Shown here one piece after another: positions 8,843-17,935 of a stretch of 45,075 nucleotides of DNA. Made by a program: the position numbers and the translations under genes. The notes below the pieces were generated by a model. The model worked only from the letters and a program-made list of their open reading frames with translations, had not been told where the DNA came from and did not search any database. Positions within the stretch are counted from its first letter, which is position 1. Each line of letters opens with the position of its first letter. Source of the DNA: Phycisphaerae bacterium (GTDB lineage: Bacteria; Planctomycetota; Phycisphaerae; UBA1845; PWPN01); the NCBI GenBank assembly GCA_030372985.1, contig JAUCQB010000123.1:1-45075 (forward strand), in the 5' to 3' direction.

Positions 8843-10381
8843 CTATCGCAGCTCAGGCGGGACGTTTCCGTACGACCACGGCTGGCCTCGAAACACCGGC
8901 GCCTTGGGCGGTTCGGGGATTGGTCCCGGTGTCATCTGGCGCGTCATCTCCAGTCCGGCTTCGACAATCATCCGTCCGGCAGCCGGCTCCAGAGTGCTGT
9001 ACGAGGTCAATCGGGTCTCGTACCCACCGCCACCCGGACCAAAGGCCTCCTCGGTCGGCACGTAGCCCACGCAATCGTTGGCCAGCTCGACGGGGAACGT
9101 GAACTTGAAAGGACTGCCGGCCTTGATATCCAGCCCTAGCTGACAGAAGAACTCCGCCGGATTGGCAACGAACACCGCCGGACCCACCTGGATCGCCTGC
9201 ATTTCCACCTTCGCGGTCGGCTCCTGGGCCAGTTTGGCGTCCAGAAGCACGATCTCCTTGGCGAACGTCCACTCGGTGGCCCCGACCTTCTCGGGCGGCT
9301 GCTGCACCAGTTCCACGCATCTCCTCACCCGCTCCGGATCCGGCACGCGTCGTTTCATCTCCAGGGTCTTCACGCGGAAATCCGCGGGCCCGAAGTCGCC
9401 GCGTGGCATGCTCAAGAGCACCTTCACTGCCTCGGCTCCCACGCGGCCGCCCACGAACCGCGCCCAGTCCTCGCCGGCCAGGTTCACGTACGGGTTGCGG
9501 TTGTCCACCTGGGTCACGTCGCCGGAGGCACCCTGGAGGAACACCACGACGCAATCCGGCCCCATGGCCCCGCGGATGGTCTGCTCCAGGTAGTAGATCC
9601 AGTTGGCCGAGATGCCGCCCGGATTACAGGTGGCATGGCAGGCGTAATTCACCACGCAGCCGATGCACTTGCCCTGGGCGTTCCAGACTCCGATCACTCC
9701 CACCTCGGGGTCGACCGGCCCGGCCGGCTCGATGATGTCCGGGTTGAGTTGCCCCGGATGCGTGTAGCTGAGCCCGTTTTTCATCCGAAAGCGGCGGTTG
9801 AACGCAACCTTGTCCTCAATCCCCTTGCCGGCCCCGCAGCGGGCCTCCGCTCGCGACTTGTCGGCCGCGCAGACCGCCTCGACCAGCTCTTTCTGCACCC
9901 GCTCCAGGTACCGCGCGTCGGCGCAAGAAGACTTTTCATACGCCAGCGACTTCACCAGCGGCGAGCCGTGGTCGTACTCGCCGGGCAGGATCATGCAGGT
10001 CGGCCCGGAGCTGTGCGAATGAGACGCCCCGATGAGGATGGCATCGGGTGCGATTCCGCATCGAGCCTGGATTTCCTTCCGGCAGGCCTCAACCAGCGGC
10101 CGGCGCACGGCCAAGGCGTCGATCCCGACGAGGGCGACCCGCCGGCTCCCGTCGTCAAACACGGCCGCACGGACCTTGCAGGGATCGTGCAGCGTGCGGT
10201 GGTACGCCTTGCCATAGCCGCCCGGTGCTTCCATGCCGATCTCCGGCGTGATGTCGCGCTCGGCGAAACCGACTTTGATGCCGGTTAGCGAACCGGCGGC
10301 ACGCGCCGAAGCCGGCGAGCCGGCCAGGGCTGCGGTCACGATCGCCAGCACGGCCGTCAGGCGGGCACGATTCGTCGTCAT
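8843..10381 (-). CDS. Exported neutral/alkaline ceramidase-family hydrolase
   Basis: The ATG at 10381 is preceded by GGGGGAG. The product has 512 residues with a signal peptide ending near residue 29 (SARAAG). The mature part matches the N-terminal domain of the neutral/alkaline non-lysosomal ceramidase family: VGFAERDITPEIG, VALVGIDAL, a metal-ligand-like GASHSHSSGP with His121 and His123, YACHATCNPGG and FLQGASGDVTQ. In ceramidases this domain hydrolyses the amide bond of N-acylsphingosine. Planctomycete genomes carry many paralogues whose substrates are unknown, so the substrate here cannot be stated. The separate C-terminal ceramidase domain is not visible. It has no evident operon partner. 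Confidence 0.82.
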   Translation of the reverse strand: MTTNRARLTAVLAIVTAALAGSPASARAAGSLTGIKVGFAERDITPEIGMEAPGGYGKAYHRTLHDPCKVRAAVFDDGSRRVALVGIDALAVRRPLVEACRKEIQARCGIAPDAILIGASHSHSSGPTCMILPGEYDHGSPLVKSLAYEKSSCADARYLERVQKELVEAVCAADKSRAEARCGAGKGIEDKVAFNRRFRMKNGLSYTHPGQLNPDIIEPAGPVDPEVGVIGVWNAQGKCIGCVVNYACHATCNPGGISANWIYYLEQTIRGAMGPDCVVVFLQGASGDVTQVDNRNPYVNLAGEDWARFVGGRVGAEAVKVLLSMPRGDFGPADFRVKTLEMKRRVPDPERVRRCVELVQQPPEKVGATEWTFAKEIVLLDAKLAQEPTAKVEMQAIQVGPAVFVANPAEFFCQLGLDIKAGSPFKFTFPVELANDCVGYVPTEEAFGPGGGGYETRLTSYSTLEPAAGRMIVEAGLEMTRQMTPGPIPEPPKAPVFRGQPWSYGNVPPELR

Positions 10382-10595
10382 CTTTCTGCTCCCCCGATTG
10401 AGTCAAAGTCCAATCCACATCGCGGTGAATGGCGATACAAGCTTCTGACCGCATGGCACGGTTCAAGCATCCTATCCGCGTGTGCAGCAAGTTGAAATGG
10501 GGAAGGCTGCGCAGAACGACAGCTGCGCCGGCCGGACAAGTCGCCACCGGCACGCAGCCCTCGACATTTGGCCGCCCGGCGACGATGCTGGTGGC

Positions 10596-12770
10596 ATGAC
10601 GCGCGACGAGATCTGTTCCAAGTTCATCGAGTCCATCACCTTCGACCTCTATTCCTACCAGGAAGAGGCCCTGATGGCGTGGTTCGACTCGCCCGGGGGC
10701 GTGATGGTCTGCGCCCCGACGGGGATGGGCAAGACGCTGATCGCCGAGGCGGCCGTGTTCGAGGCTCTGCACAGTCGCCGGCGACTCTTCTACACCACAC
10801 CGCTGATCGCCCTGACCGACCAGAAGTTCCGCGAGATCCAGGATCTGGCCGAGAAGTGGGGTTTTCCTCGCGAGGAGATCGGCCTGATCACCGGCAACCG
10901 CAAGGTCAACCCGGACGCTTTGGTCCGCGTGGTCGTGGCCGAGATCCTGCTCAATCACCTCATCTCGCCGGAGCCGGGCCAATCGGACATGAGCGACGTG
11001 GCCGGTGTGGTCATGGACGAGTTCCACAGCTTCAATGATCCGGAGCGGGGCATCGTCTGGGATCTGTCGCTGGCCCTGCTGCCGCCGCACGTGCGGGTGC
11101 TGCTGCTGTCGGCTACGGTCGGCAACCCGTACGAATTCTGTCGGTGGCTGCGGAGCGAGCACGGTCGCGAGGTTACGCTGGTCCAGTCAGACGAGCGGCG
11201 TGTGCCGCTGGAGTTCGTCTGGGTCGGCGACAAGCTGATTACCGAGCTGCTGACCGAGATGGTCAGCGACGACGACGCACAGTGCCGCGTGCCCGCCCTG
11301 GTCTTCTGCTTCAATCGCGACGAGTGCTGGGAGGTGGCCGAGCGGCTCAAGGGGCTGCCGATCATCAGCAACGCACAGAAAGTCGAGATTGACGCGGAAC
11401 TGGCGGCCCACAAGGACGACCTGGCCGACGGCGTCGGGCCCAAGCTCAAGCAGATGCTCATCCGAGGGGTCGGCGTGCATCACGCGGGAGTATTGCCCAA
11501 GCACAAGGAGATCGTCGAGTCGCTCTTCCTGCGCAAACTTGTGCCGTTCGTGGTTTGTACCGAAACACTGGCGGCCGGGATCAACCTGCCGGCCCGGTCC
11601 GTCGTGATCAGCACGCTGATGAAGGGCAAGCCGGGCGAGAAGAAGCTGATATTCGCGTCCGCGGCCCACCAGATGTTCGGCCGAGCGGGACGGCCGCAGT
11701 TCGACACGCAGGGCTACGTCTTCGCCTTGGCCCACGAGGACGACGTCCGGCTGCTCAAGTGGAAGAAGAAGTACGACCAGATCCCCGCGACCACCAAGGA
11801 TCCCGGCCTGCTCAAGGCCAAGAAGGACCTGGAGCGCAAAAAACCCTTACGCAGCAAGACCGAGCAGTACTGGACGGAGGGGCAGTTCAAGACGCTCATC
11901 CAGGCGGGCCCGGCCAAGCTGCTCAGCCGGTCGATGATCTCATACAACGTGCTCATCTACATGCTGACCCGCACCGGCACGCTCAACGAGGTGCGGACTT
12001 TTCTAGGTAAGCGGTTCGAGTCCGCGGAGCGGGTGGCCCGCTTCCGCGAGCAGCTTGACTTCATGCTCAACAACTTAGCCGGCCTGGGCTATATCACCCG
12101 GAGCGACGACGGGGAGCACGTGACGCTCAACGACTCGATCCGCAGACTGCAGGTATTCCGCAGCGTCGATCCGCTCTACGGGGCGTTCCTGGCCGAGCAG
12201 CTCAACTACGCCGATGGCCGTGAGAAGATTCTCGCACTGGAGTCGGTGCTTGAGATTCCGCCGACTATTCTGCGGCGCGTGCGGATCCCGGACGCCCCGC
12301 CCGGCCCGCTTCAGACGCAGGTCATCGAGCCGCAACTGATTCAGCAGGGCCTGATGGCGGCCCTGCCGCAGGGCGAACCGGAGGAGGACAACGGCGACGA
12401 CTACTGGGCCGAGGAAGAGGAACGTCCGCCGACGTTTCCCGAAATGCTCAAGCTGCTATTCGAGTCGAAGCTGGCCGCACCCGAGCCGGTGTACGTCCAG
12501 CCCAAGTGGGTGGCCGGGGGTATCGCCGAGTTCCAGGGCGATTTCTACAAGTTCGTCCACAACCGCGAGCTGATCAAGCAGGAGGGGTTGATCCTCCGCC
12601 ACCTGCTGCGGCTGACGATCCTGGCGAGCGAGTTCTTCGCTCTGACCGAGGATCCCGAATACCAGTCCATCAGTGACGCCGCCACCGCCGCCTGCCAGAG
12701 AGTCGACCCGCGGTACACGAGCAGGTTCCTCGAACAAGCGGCGGAAACGCGGAAGCTCTCGCCGATGTGA
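10596..12770 (+). CDS. Ski2-like superfamily 2 DEAD/DEAH helicase
   Basis: The start at 10596 (MTRDEICSKFIES) sits just before the conserved Q-like region LYSYQEEAL; a GTG start 114 bases upstream would add a sequence of low character. The product has 724 residues. Visible SF2 motifs are Walker A APTGMGKT (40-47), motif II DEFH (141-144), motif III SAT (172-174), VGVHHAGVLPKHKE (~292-305), AAGINLPARS and motif VI QMFGRAGRP (359-367). This is the Ski2/Mtr4/Hel308 style of ATP-dependent helicase. The C-terminal ~350 residues hold a winged-helix-like region and an acidic segment (EEDNGDDYWAEEEE). It probably unwinds RNA or DNA; the substrate cannot be told. It is alone on its strand here. Confidence 0.88.
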   Translation: MTRDEICSKFIESITFDLYSYQEEALMAWFDSPGGVMVCAPTGMGKTLIAEAAVFEALHSRRRLFYTTPLIALTDQKFREIQDLAEKWGFPREEIGLITGNRKVNPDALVRVVVAEILLNHLISPEPGQSDMSDVAGVVMDEFHSFNDPERGIVWDLSLALLPPHVRVLLLSATVGNPYEFCRWLRSEHGREVTLVQSDERRVPLEFVWVGDKLITELLTEMVSDDDAQCRVPALVFCFNRDECWEVAERLKGLPIISNAQKVEIDAELAAHKDDLADGVGPKLKQMLIRGVGVHHAGVLPKHKEIVESLFLRKLVPFVVCTETLAAGINLPARSVVISTLMKGKPGEKKLIFASAAHQMFGRAGRPQFDTQGYVFALAHEDDVRLLKWKKKYDQIPATTKDPGLLKAKKDLERKKPLRSKTEQYWTEGQFKTLIQAGPAKLLSRSMISYNVLIYMLTRTGTLNEVRTFLGKRFESAERVARFREQLDFMLNNLAGLGYITRSDDGEHVTLNDSIRRLQVFRSVDPLYGAFLAEQLNYADGREKILALESVLEIPPTILRRVRIPDAPPGPLQTQVIEPQLIQQGLMAALPQGEPEEDNGDDYWAEEEERPPTFPEMLKLLFESKLAAPEPVYVQPKWVAGGIAEFQGDFYKFVHNRELIKQEGLILRHLLRLTILASEFFALTEDPEYQSISDAATAACQRVDPRYTSRFLEQAAETRKLSPM

Positions 12771-12782
12771 GGACGGAAGAGA

Positions 12783-13363
12783 AACCGCGGAATACGCTGA
12801 AAGAAGGGGAACCTCGTTTTCTTCAACATCATCCGGCAGTCGGCGGTTCATGACCCCAGTCCTGGCGAGCGTAACGGCCTCGGGTGTTCACGATCCGCTC
12901 GATTTGCAGCTTCGGATAATGCCCAAAGTTGACCAACAGGCCAAGTTGCAGCCCCGTTGCTTTCAGATAGTTCTGGAGCTGGGCACGGTGTTCATCAGCC
13001 AGGTCAGTGACCGCCTTAAGCTCAACAATGATCTTGTCATAACAGATGAAGTCCGGCTCGTAACGCAGGCGGAGCGGCGTGCCTTTGTAGTCGAGGGGGA
13101 GTTTCTTTTGTGGAACGTTCGGGATGTCCTGCAGCCGCAGTTCGATCTCCATGCACTCCTGATAGACCGGTTCTGCGAACCCGCATCCCTTCTCGCGGTA
13201 TACCTCGAAACATGCCCCGCGAATTCTGTAGCTCTCTTCCTCATAAAGCAGTTCATTAGTAGCCATAGTGATTGAGTGTAGCACAATCGCTGGCACCAAG
13301 AAAGATGTTCTCGACAGTCTGGTTTCTGCGTCTTCTTCCGCGTATTCCGCGTATTCCGCGGTT
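12783..13363. repeat. 15-bp inverted repeats bounding the GxxExxY gene
   Basis: AACCGCGGAATACGC at 12783-12797 and its exact reverse complement at 13349-13363 enclose the GxxExxY gene. Next to the right arm is a second, direct GCGTATTCCGC unit (13340-13350), so the right end is a short tandem of CGTATTCCG units. The left arm begins 12 bases after the helicase stop. The arrangement resembles the ends of a small mobile or cassette-like unit, but no transposase or clear target duplication is visible. Confidence 0.6.
12829..13266 (-). CDS. GxxExxY family protein (PD-(D/E)XK-like fold)
   Basis: The start is the ATG at 13266 (MATNELLYEEESYRIRGACF); the ribosome-binding site is weak. The product has 145 residues. 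The family-naming motif reads GCGFAEPVYQECMEIEL, and the nuclease-like core reads YEPDFICYDKIIVELKAV, with the Asp and the ExK-type ELKA spacing of PD-(D/E)XK enzymes. QLQNYLKATGLQLGLLVNFG completes the domain. The biochemical role of the family is unknown. The gene is convergent with the helicase (58 bases between stops) and sits inside a pair of inverted repeats, which suggests an independent unit that has moved here. Confidence 0.85.
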   Translation of the reverse strand: MATNELLYEEESYRIRGACFEVYREKGCGFAEPVYQECMEIELRLQDIPNVPQKKLPLDYKGTPLRLRYEPDFICYDKIIVELKAVTDLADEHRAQLQNYLKATGLQLGLLVNFGHYPKLQIERIVNTRGRYARQDWGHEPPTAG

Positions 13364-13484
13364 CACATTCTTGGCCCCTCGTTTGCGCTGGGGGTCTCTG
13401 TGCGGCTCTCAGAATGATCAGGCCGCGGGGACGAGGCGCTGGTACCCATATCGGGTATCATCTCCGGCGCAGGGAGTGATCAGA

Positions 13485-14114
13485 ATGGACCTCGATGCCT
13501 ATCGATCTTTGCCGATCCCGCCCTGGCTGGACCTGAACTGCCCGCAGTGCGCCTACCCGCTTCGCGGGCTTCCGGAGCACCGTTGCCCGGAATGCGGCGC
13601 CGCGTTCAACATCGACGAACTCGTGACCGAGACGACGCCGCTGCGGCCCCCGGAGATCACAGCCCGGACTCGGCCCGTGCCTCACCTCGGCCTGGAATGC
13701 GACGGCTGCGGCTATCCGCTCAGAGGGCTGCCGGGCGACCAGTGCCCGGAGTGCGGCCGGGAGTTCAGTCTCACCGACTACATCCCACCCGAGCCTTGGG
13801 GCGAAGTGTCCGGAGCTGCGTCAGCAGCCGAGACCTTGCTCATGCTCTCGCGCCTGCGATCGTTGGGCATCCCGTGCATGCTCACAGAGTCTAAAGGGGC
13901 TCAGGGAGCCGACGTACTCATCGGCACGGCGGGCAAGCTGCTCCGCGTCCGCCGCGACTACTACCTCGACGCCCTTGCGGCCGTCACCGAAGCTGCCGAG
14001 AAACCCGGGGAATCGTGGCTGTGCCCTCACTGCGGCGAGCGGGTTCCAGGCAACTTCGAGGTTTGCTGGAAATGCCAGCATGGCCGAGAAGAAGATGGAC
14101 CGACGCCGAGCTGA
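13485..14114 (+). CDS. Triple zinc-ribbon protein
   Basis: The ATG at 13485 follows GGGAGTG. The product has 209 residues and three Cys4 ribbons. The first pairs CPQCAYPLRGLP with CPECGAAF near the N-terminus, the second pairs CDGCGYPLRGLP with CPECGREF about 60 residues later, and the third, CPHCGERVPGNF with CWKC, is at the C-terminus. The first two are near-duplicates. Between the second and third lies an ~85-residue alpha/beta segment (AETLLMLSRLRSLGIPCMLT, VLIGTAGKLLRVRRDY) that resembles the DUF2007-type signal-transducing domain (inference). No membrane segment is seen. It is likely a protein- or nucleic-acid-binding adaptor; the function is unknown. Confidence 0.75.
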   Translation: MDLDAYRSLPIPPWLDLNCPQCAYPLRGLPEHRCPECGAAFNIDELVTETTPLRPPEITARTRPVPHLGLECDGCGYPLRGLPGDQCPECGREFSLTDYIPPEPWGEVSGAASAAETLLMLSRLRSLGIPCMLTESKGAQGADVLIGTAGKLLRVRRDYYLDALAAVTEAAEKPGESWLCPHCGERVPGNFEVCWKCQHGREEDGPTPS

Positions 14115-14168
14115 GCCACCCTTCCGTGGACGGCGCGATGCGTCCCTGACCGATGGTCCGCCGGCTCG

Positions 14169-14197
14169 TTGACACGGTCTGGCCGGTTCGATACGTT
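14169..14197 (+). promoter_or_regulatory. Sigma70-type promoter of the corrinoid protein gene
   Basis: A perfect TTGACA (14169-14174), a 17-base spacer and TACGTT (14192-14197) lie 55 bases after the stop of the zinc-ribbon gene. The predicted leader is about 125 bases. I see no cobalamin riboswitch in it; it is too short for one. Confidence 0.6.
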
Positions 14198-14328
14198 ATC
14201 TCCCTGATTTCGCCGTCCCCGGCCGGGCGGGTGCTGCCCGCCTACCCGGCACAGTGGCTCGGGCGGCAATCAAAGAGGTTCAGGCCCGATTCGCCGATCG
14301 GCGAATGGGCTGGTTTGGAGCATCGCTC

Positions 14329-14958
14329 ATGGCAGATCTTGAAGGTTTGGCGATTTCACTGATGCGCGGCAAGCAGGATGAGGTCAAGGCCAAGGTCCAG
14401 GCGGCCCTCGATGAGGGAGTGTCCCCGGTCACCGTGTTGAACGACGGGCTGGTCGCCGGCATGTCCGTGGTCGGCGAGCGGTTCCGCAAAAACCTGATCT
14501 ATGTCCCCGAGGTGCTGATCAGCGCCCGGGCGATGCGCGGGGGTATGGAAATCTTGAAACCCAAACTGGCCGCCTCCGGCGCCCAGCCTGCCGGCAAAGT
14601 GGTCGTCGGCACGGTGAAGGGCGACCTGCACGACATTGGCAAGAACCTGGTCGCCATGATGCTGCAGGGCGGCGGGTACGAGGTCATTGATCTGGGCACC
14701 GATGTGTCGGCCGAGAAGTTCGTCGCCGCTGCCAAGGAAAAAGGCGCAAGCCTCATCGGCATGAGCGCCCTGCTGACCACAACCATGCCATATATGTCCC
14801 AGGTCGTCCAGGCAGCCAAGGCCTCCGGCCTCAAGATCAAAACCATGATCGGCGGCGCCCCCGTCACCCAGCAGTACGCCAACGAGATCGGAGCCGACGG
14901 CTATGCCGCCGATGCCGCCTCCGCCGTCGAACTGGCTCGCCGCTTGTGCGCGGCCTGA
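14329..14958 (+). CDS. Corrinoid (B12-binding) methyltransferase subunit, MtaC/MtbC-like
   Basis: The ATG at 14329 follows GGAG at 8 bases. The product has 209 residues. An N-terminal helical cap domain (~1-85, with VSPVTVLNDGLVAGMSVVGE and FVPEVL-like YVPEVLISARAM) is followed by a Rossmann B12-binding domain. The cobalt-ligand signature is DLHDIG at 99-104, supported by SALLTTTM and GGAPVT. The family carries a methyl group on cobalt between a substrate-specific methyltransferase and a folate- or CoM-dependent partner. No methyltransferase or reactivase gene is nearby, so it is an orphan here. It has its own promoter and terminator, which suggests a single-gene transcript. Confidence 0.9.
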   Translation: MADLEGLAISLMRGKQDEVKAKVQAALDEGVSPVTVLNDGLVAGMSVVGERFRKNLIYVPEVLISARAMRGGMEILKPKLAASGAQPAGKVVVGTVKGDLHDIGKNLVAMMLQGGGYEVIDLGTDVSAEKFVAAAKEKGASLIGMSALLTTTMPYMSQVVQAAKASGLKIKTMIGGAPVTQQYANEIGADGYAADAASAVELARRLCAA

Positions 14959-15006
14959 GCAACGGCGGTCCCAGGCCTTCTGGAACGGCTGTACTGAGAA
15001 CACAAC

Positions 15007-15047
15007 GCCGCCCGCAGGGCCCCGCACCCGCGGGCGGCTCTCTTTTA
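15007..15047 (+). terminator. Rho-independent terminator after the corrinoid gene
   Basis: A perfect 9-bp stem, GCCGCCCGC (15007-15015) with GCGGGCGGC (15030-15038), encloses a 14-base loop and is followed by TCTCTTTTA. It lies 49 bases past the stop codon at 14958. Confidence 0.8.
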
Positions 15048-15512
15048 GGCGTACATCGGAGCCCAGTGGCTCACCGTTCCCTCCAACGCTGTGTGTTTGC
15101 GCTTCTATCCTTCTGAATTGAGCGTTCTTCCCGCACTCTTCCCGTCGACTGCCGAATAAGCCTCCTCATGTGATGGCCTCACCCCAGCAACAAGCGCACA
15201 GAAGCACCCGCTTCTCGCGAGGTAACTGAAGGCCTGTCAAGGTGTTATCGGCCTTGTCCGGTCTCTGAGGAAAGGCGCGAACAGCAATCGGCCGCAAGGG
15301 GCAATGATCACCGCACAAGAACCGCCCAGGAACGGACAGATCGATCAGGCGGAGGCATCCGGCGGATGATCGACTCAGAATCCCCTAACAAAATGGGGCA
15401 TTGGCAGCGCCCTTCCTGTATACTAACGCGGTACGGTCCGACGCCATACCCGGCCAACACGTCTGGCGTTCGGGCCGCAGACACATCTTCTTTCACATGA
15501 GGAGACCGCACG
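15048..15512. other. Gene-free stretch before the caspase-fold-like gene
   Basis: I see no gene, RNA or repeat here. A TTGGCA at 15401-15406 and a TATACT at 15419-15424 are both good matches to promoter boxes, but they are only 12 bases apart and so do not form a standard pair; the TATACT may still be a -10 box. The open frame on the minus strand lacks codon character and is treated as chance. Confidence 0.4.
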
Positions 15513-17579
15513 ATGTATCCAAGACAGCTTCTGAACATCGTTCTGCTCGGAATCCTCGGCCCTCTCTGTCTGGCCGCCCTTTGTGTTCCCTCTGGCAATG
15601 GTTTCACTTCGGGCGACATGGCCGCCGACGCATCTGACGCGGAGGACACAGGCAAAAGCCTCACACAGGCGATCGAGGGGGGTGCATCCACCGAGGACGC
15701 GATCAATTCCCTTGTGCAGACCCTCAAGGCCAATCCGAATGTCGTCGTCGCCGTGGCGGACGAGGACGACCGAACCGCCTGGGCCCTCTTCGAGTCCGGT
15801 CTCGAATGCGTCTACGAGGTGATTGACGACGAAGAGACGGATCTCACGTTGCCCGCCGTCCAGGCCACGGCAGCGGTAGAATCATCCTTCTCAATCGCCC
15901 AGGCGGGCTCCGGCCTTTCGTACAAGCTGCCGGCCAACAACAGGGCCGTCCTGGCTAATTCGCTCTACGTCACGCGGCCCCTGCAGGATGTCAGGACGCC
16001 AATAAAGACCATGCTCGAAGCCTGCGGCTACGATGTGGATGTCGTCGACGCCGACCTGACATTCTTTGAGAACATGAGCCAATACAGCGTGATCTTCATC
16101 GAGGCCCACGGCGGGCGACGGAGCTCAGCCGAGGCGACCTGGGACTCGGCCGCCAATACCTTCTACAACCTCGTCCTGAAGCAGAACCTGCCCGCCTGCG
16201 GCATGGTCGGGGGAGAAGCCGTCTTGCAGACCACCACGGTGCCCACGCAGGACCTCATCACTGAGTACAAGGAGGACCTGGAGTGCGGCCGGCTCAAGCT
16301 CCGCTTCCCCACCGTCAAACGTAAGGGACTGCCTCCTGTGACCTACCGTTTTTTCGGCGTCACCCCCAACTTCGTGCGCCGCCATGATACGGGCAAGTTC
16401 CCGGACTACGCCCTCTTATGCCTGAGCGCGTGCCGCTCTTTCATCGCCGACGCCAGCCCGTGGGCCGATCTGATGAACGAGAAGTCATACGGATCGATCG
16501 TCGTCGGCTGGGACAATCGCGTGCATTACGGCATCTCGGCAAGGGCCATGCTCAATCTGTTTCAGCTTATGACGGGCAGCAACGAGCAGTTCGCGATTAT
16601 CCAGACCGACGACGCGGGCGGCATCAAAACCATCTATCCCCTCCTGGACAAATACGACCCGACGGTGCCACCTCAGACGGCCGGTGACGCCTTCGACGCC
16701 CTGGAGCCCAAGGGTTTTAATCTCGACCCGATGACGACCGCCCGACTGAACGCCGGCGGGGATACGCTCTACGGCTTCAACCAGCTCATGCTCGCGCCGG
16801 CCATCGAAACCTTCGAGACGCGCGGCGACGGCAAGGTGGAGATGACCGCTCGCTGCGCGGATAACGCCGAACTCGATTTCTCCAACGGCTCGGTCAATAT
16901 CGGGACTGCCAGCAACGGCTCGTGGCAGTTCACCCTCCCGGGGCTCTATTTCGGCCCCATGTCGCTGGTCATGGAGGGTCGAAGGTGTCCGCCGCGAGAT
17001 CTGCTTCGGTGGAACCCCGTGGTCATCAAGATACGCCCGGCTTCCACGACAACCGCCTTCGGCACCTGCAACTTCGAGGTCACCTACCGACTCTCTGCCC
17101 GGGCATTCGCCGCCGGAAACCGCCAGGGATGGTTGGTGTGGTACCCGCCGGACTCCGCCTTCAGCGCGGGCTGGGACCCGGACGGATCGGTGGTCACCTG
17201 GTCGATCAACGGCAATGCCAGTATCACAGACCCCATGTTCGGTACGTCGCAGTGTACGTGGTCGGGCGGCAACACCCGAGCCTTCAACGAGGTCGCCGTC
17301 TCGGCCGGCAGCACCGGTGACATCTGGTCGCTGGACGGGCAGACCGCATGGCTAACCGTGGAGCCACCATTCAGCCTGGAGTACACGGCTCTCTGCTCCG
17401 GCCTGTTTCCGCCTGACTACGCGTGCGGCATCTATGCCTCGGTCTCGATTCAAGTCCAGTTGGGCGCCGATTGGACCATCCTCGCCGGCTCGACTACCGA
17501 CCTGATGGGACTGAACGTGATTGAGTGGCAGGCTTGCACCCCGACGCCCGCCTTCGACAGCAGCCGCCTGCCGCGGTGA
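15513..17579 (+). CDS. Exported protein with a caspase-fold-like His/Cys dyad
   Basis: The ATG at 15513 follows GAGGAG. The product has 688 residues and an N-terminal hydrophobic signal (LLNIVLLGILGPLCLAAL). Residues ~145-340 look like a clan CD (caspase/gingipain/CHAT) fold. A strand reads YSVIFIEAHGG with His199, and a later strand reads YALLCLSACRSF with Cys307; this is the HG...SAC arrangement of that clan. The last ~250 residues are beta-rich. It may be a surface peptidase, or an inactive relative, because only the dyad motifs are recognisable. No pro-peptide or partner is evident. A CHAT-like or C25-like assignment is inference from two short motifs. Confidence 0.7.
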   Translation: MYPRQLLNIVLLGILGPLCLAALCVPSGNGFTSGDMAADASDAEDTGKSLTQAIEGGASTEDAINSLVQTLKANPNVVVAVADEDDRTAWALFESGLECVYEVIDDEETDLTLPAVQATAAVESSFSIAQAGSGLSYKLPANNRAVLANSLYVTRPLQDVRTPIKTMLEACGYDVDVVDADLTFFENMSQYSVIFIEAHGGRRSSAEATWDSAANTFYNLVLKQNLPACGMVGGEAVLQTTTVPTQDLITEYKEDLECGRLKLRFPTVKRKGLPPVTYRFFGVTPNFVRRHDTGKFPDYALLCLSACRSFIADASPWADLMNEKSYGSIVVGWDNRVHYGISARAMLNLFQLMTGSNEQFAIIQTDDAGGIKTIYPLLDKYDPTVPPQTAGDAFDALEPKGFNLDPMTTARLNAGGDTLYGFNQLMLAPAIETFETRGDGKVEMTARCADNAELDFSNGSVNIGTASNGSWQFTLPGLYFGPMSLVMEGRRCPPRDLLRWNPVVIKIRPASTTTAFGTCNFEVTYRLSARAFAAGNRQGWLVWYPPDSAFSAGWDPDGSVVTWSINGNASITDPMFGTSQCTWSGGNTRAFNEVAVSAGSTGDIWSLDGQTAWLTVEPPFSLEYTALCSGLFPPDYACGIYASVSIQVQLGADWTILAGSTTDLMGLNVIEWQACTPTPAFDSSRLPR

Positions 17580-17935
17580 TCCGGCAAGACATCACCCCGG
17601 CTCAAGCCCGAGTCCCCCGGACGCTGCGCAGAATGCTCGGCATGGAGGCCCACCCTTGAATGGGACGAGGCGCAAGTCTTGACTCGCCACATCCATTGTC
17701 CCGATTTGCAGACGGCCAGTACGACTTTCCATCTGCGTCCATCCGGGTGATTGGCGGCCCGAGAAAACCAGTCAGTTGCGGAATCGCCGGCCCGGGCCTT
17801 CTTCAGGGAAAAAGCCCTCGCTCAAGCAGCCCAGTCCGGGACGGAAAGCGGTCTGCCCGTCGCGGATTGCACGCCGCTGAAGTATGCTGTACCCATGAAC
17901 CAACGTGCCTGCGGCCAAAAGTCGGAGACCGAAAC
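17580..17935. other. Gene-free stretch between two exported-protein genes
   Basis: This stretch of about 355 bases holds no recognisable gene, terminator or promoter. Open frames extend through it but they have no leader peptide or motif. The true downstream start is set by the lipoprotein signal at 17936. Confidence 0.4.

Noticed and set aside
14198..14328. Cobalamin riboswitch before the corrinoid gene
   Set aside because: The leader is only about 125 bases and no B12-box-like conserved sequence is seen.
15308..15733. 141-residue minus-strand open frame before the caspase-fold-like gene
   Set aside because: No ribosome-binding site, signal or motif, and it overlaps the well-supported start at 15513.
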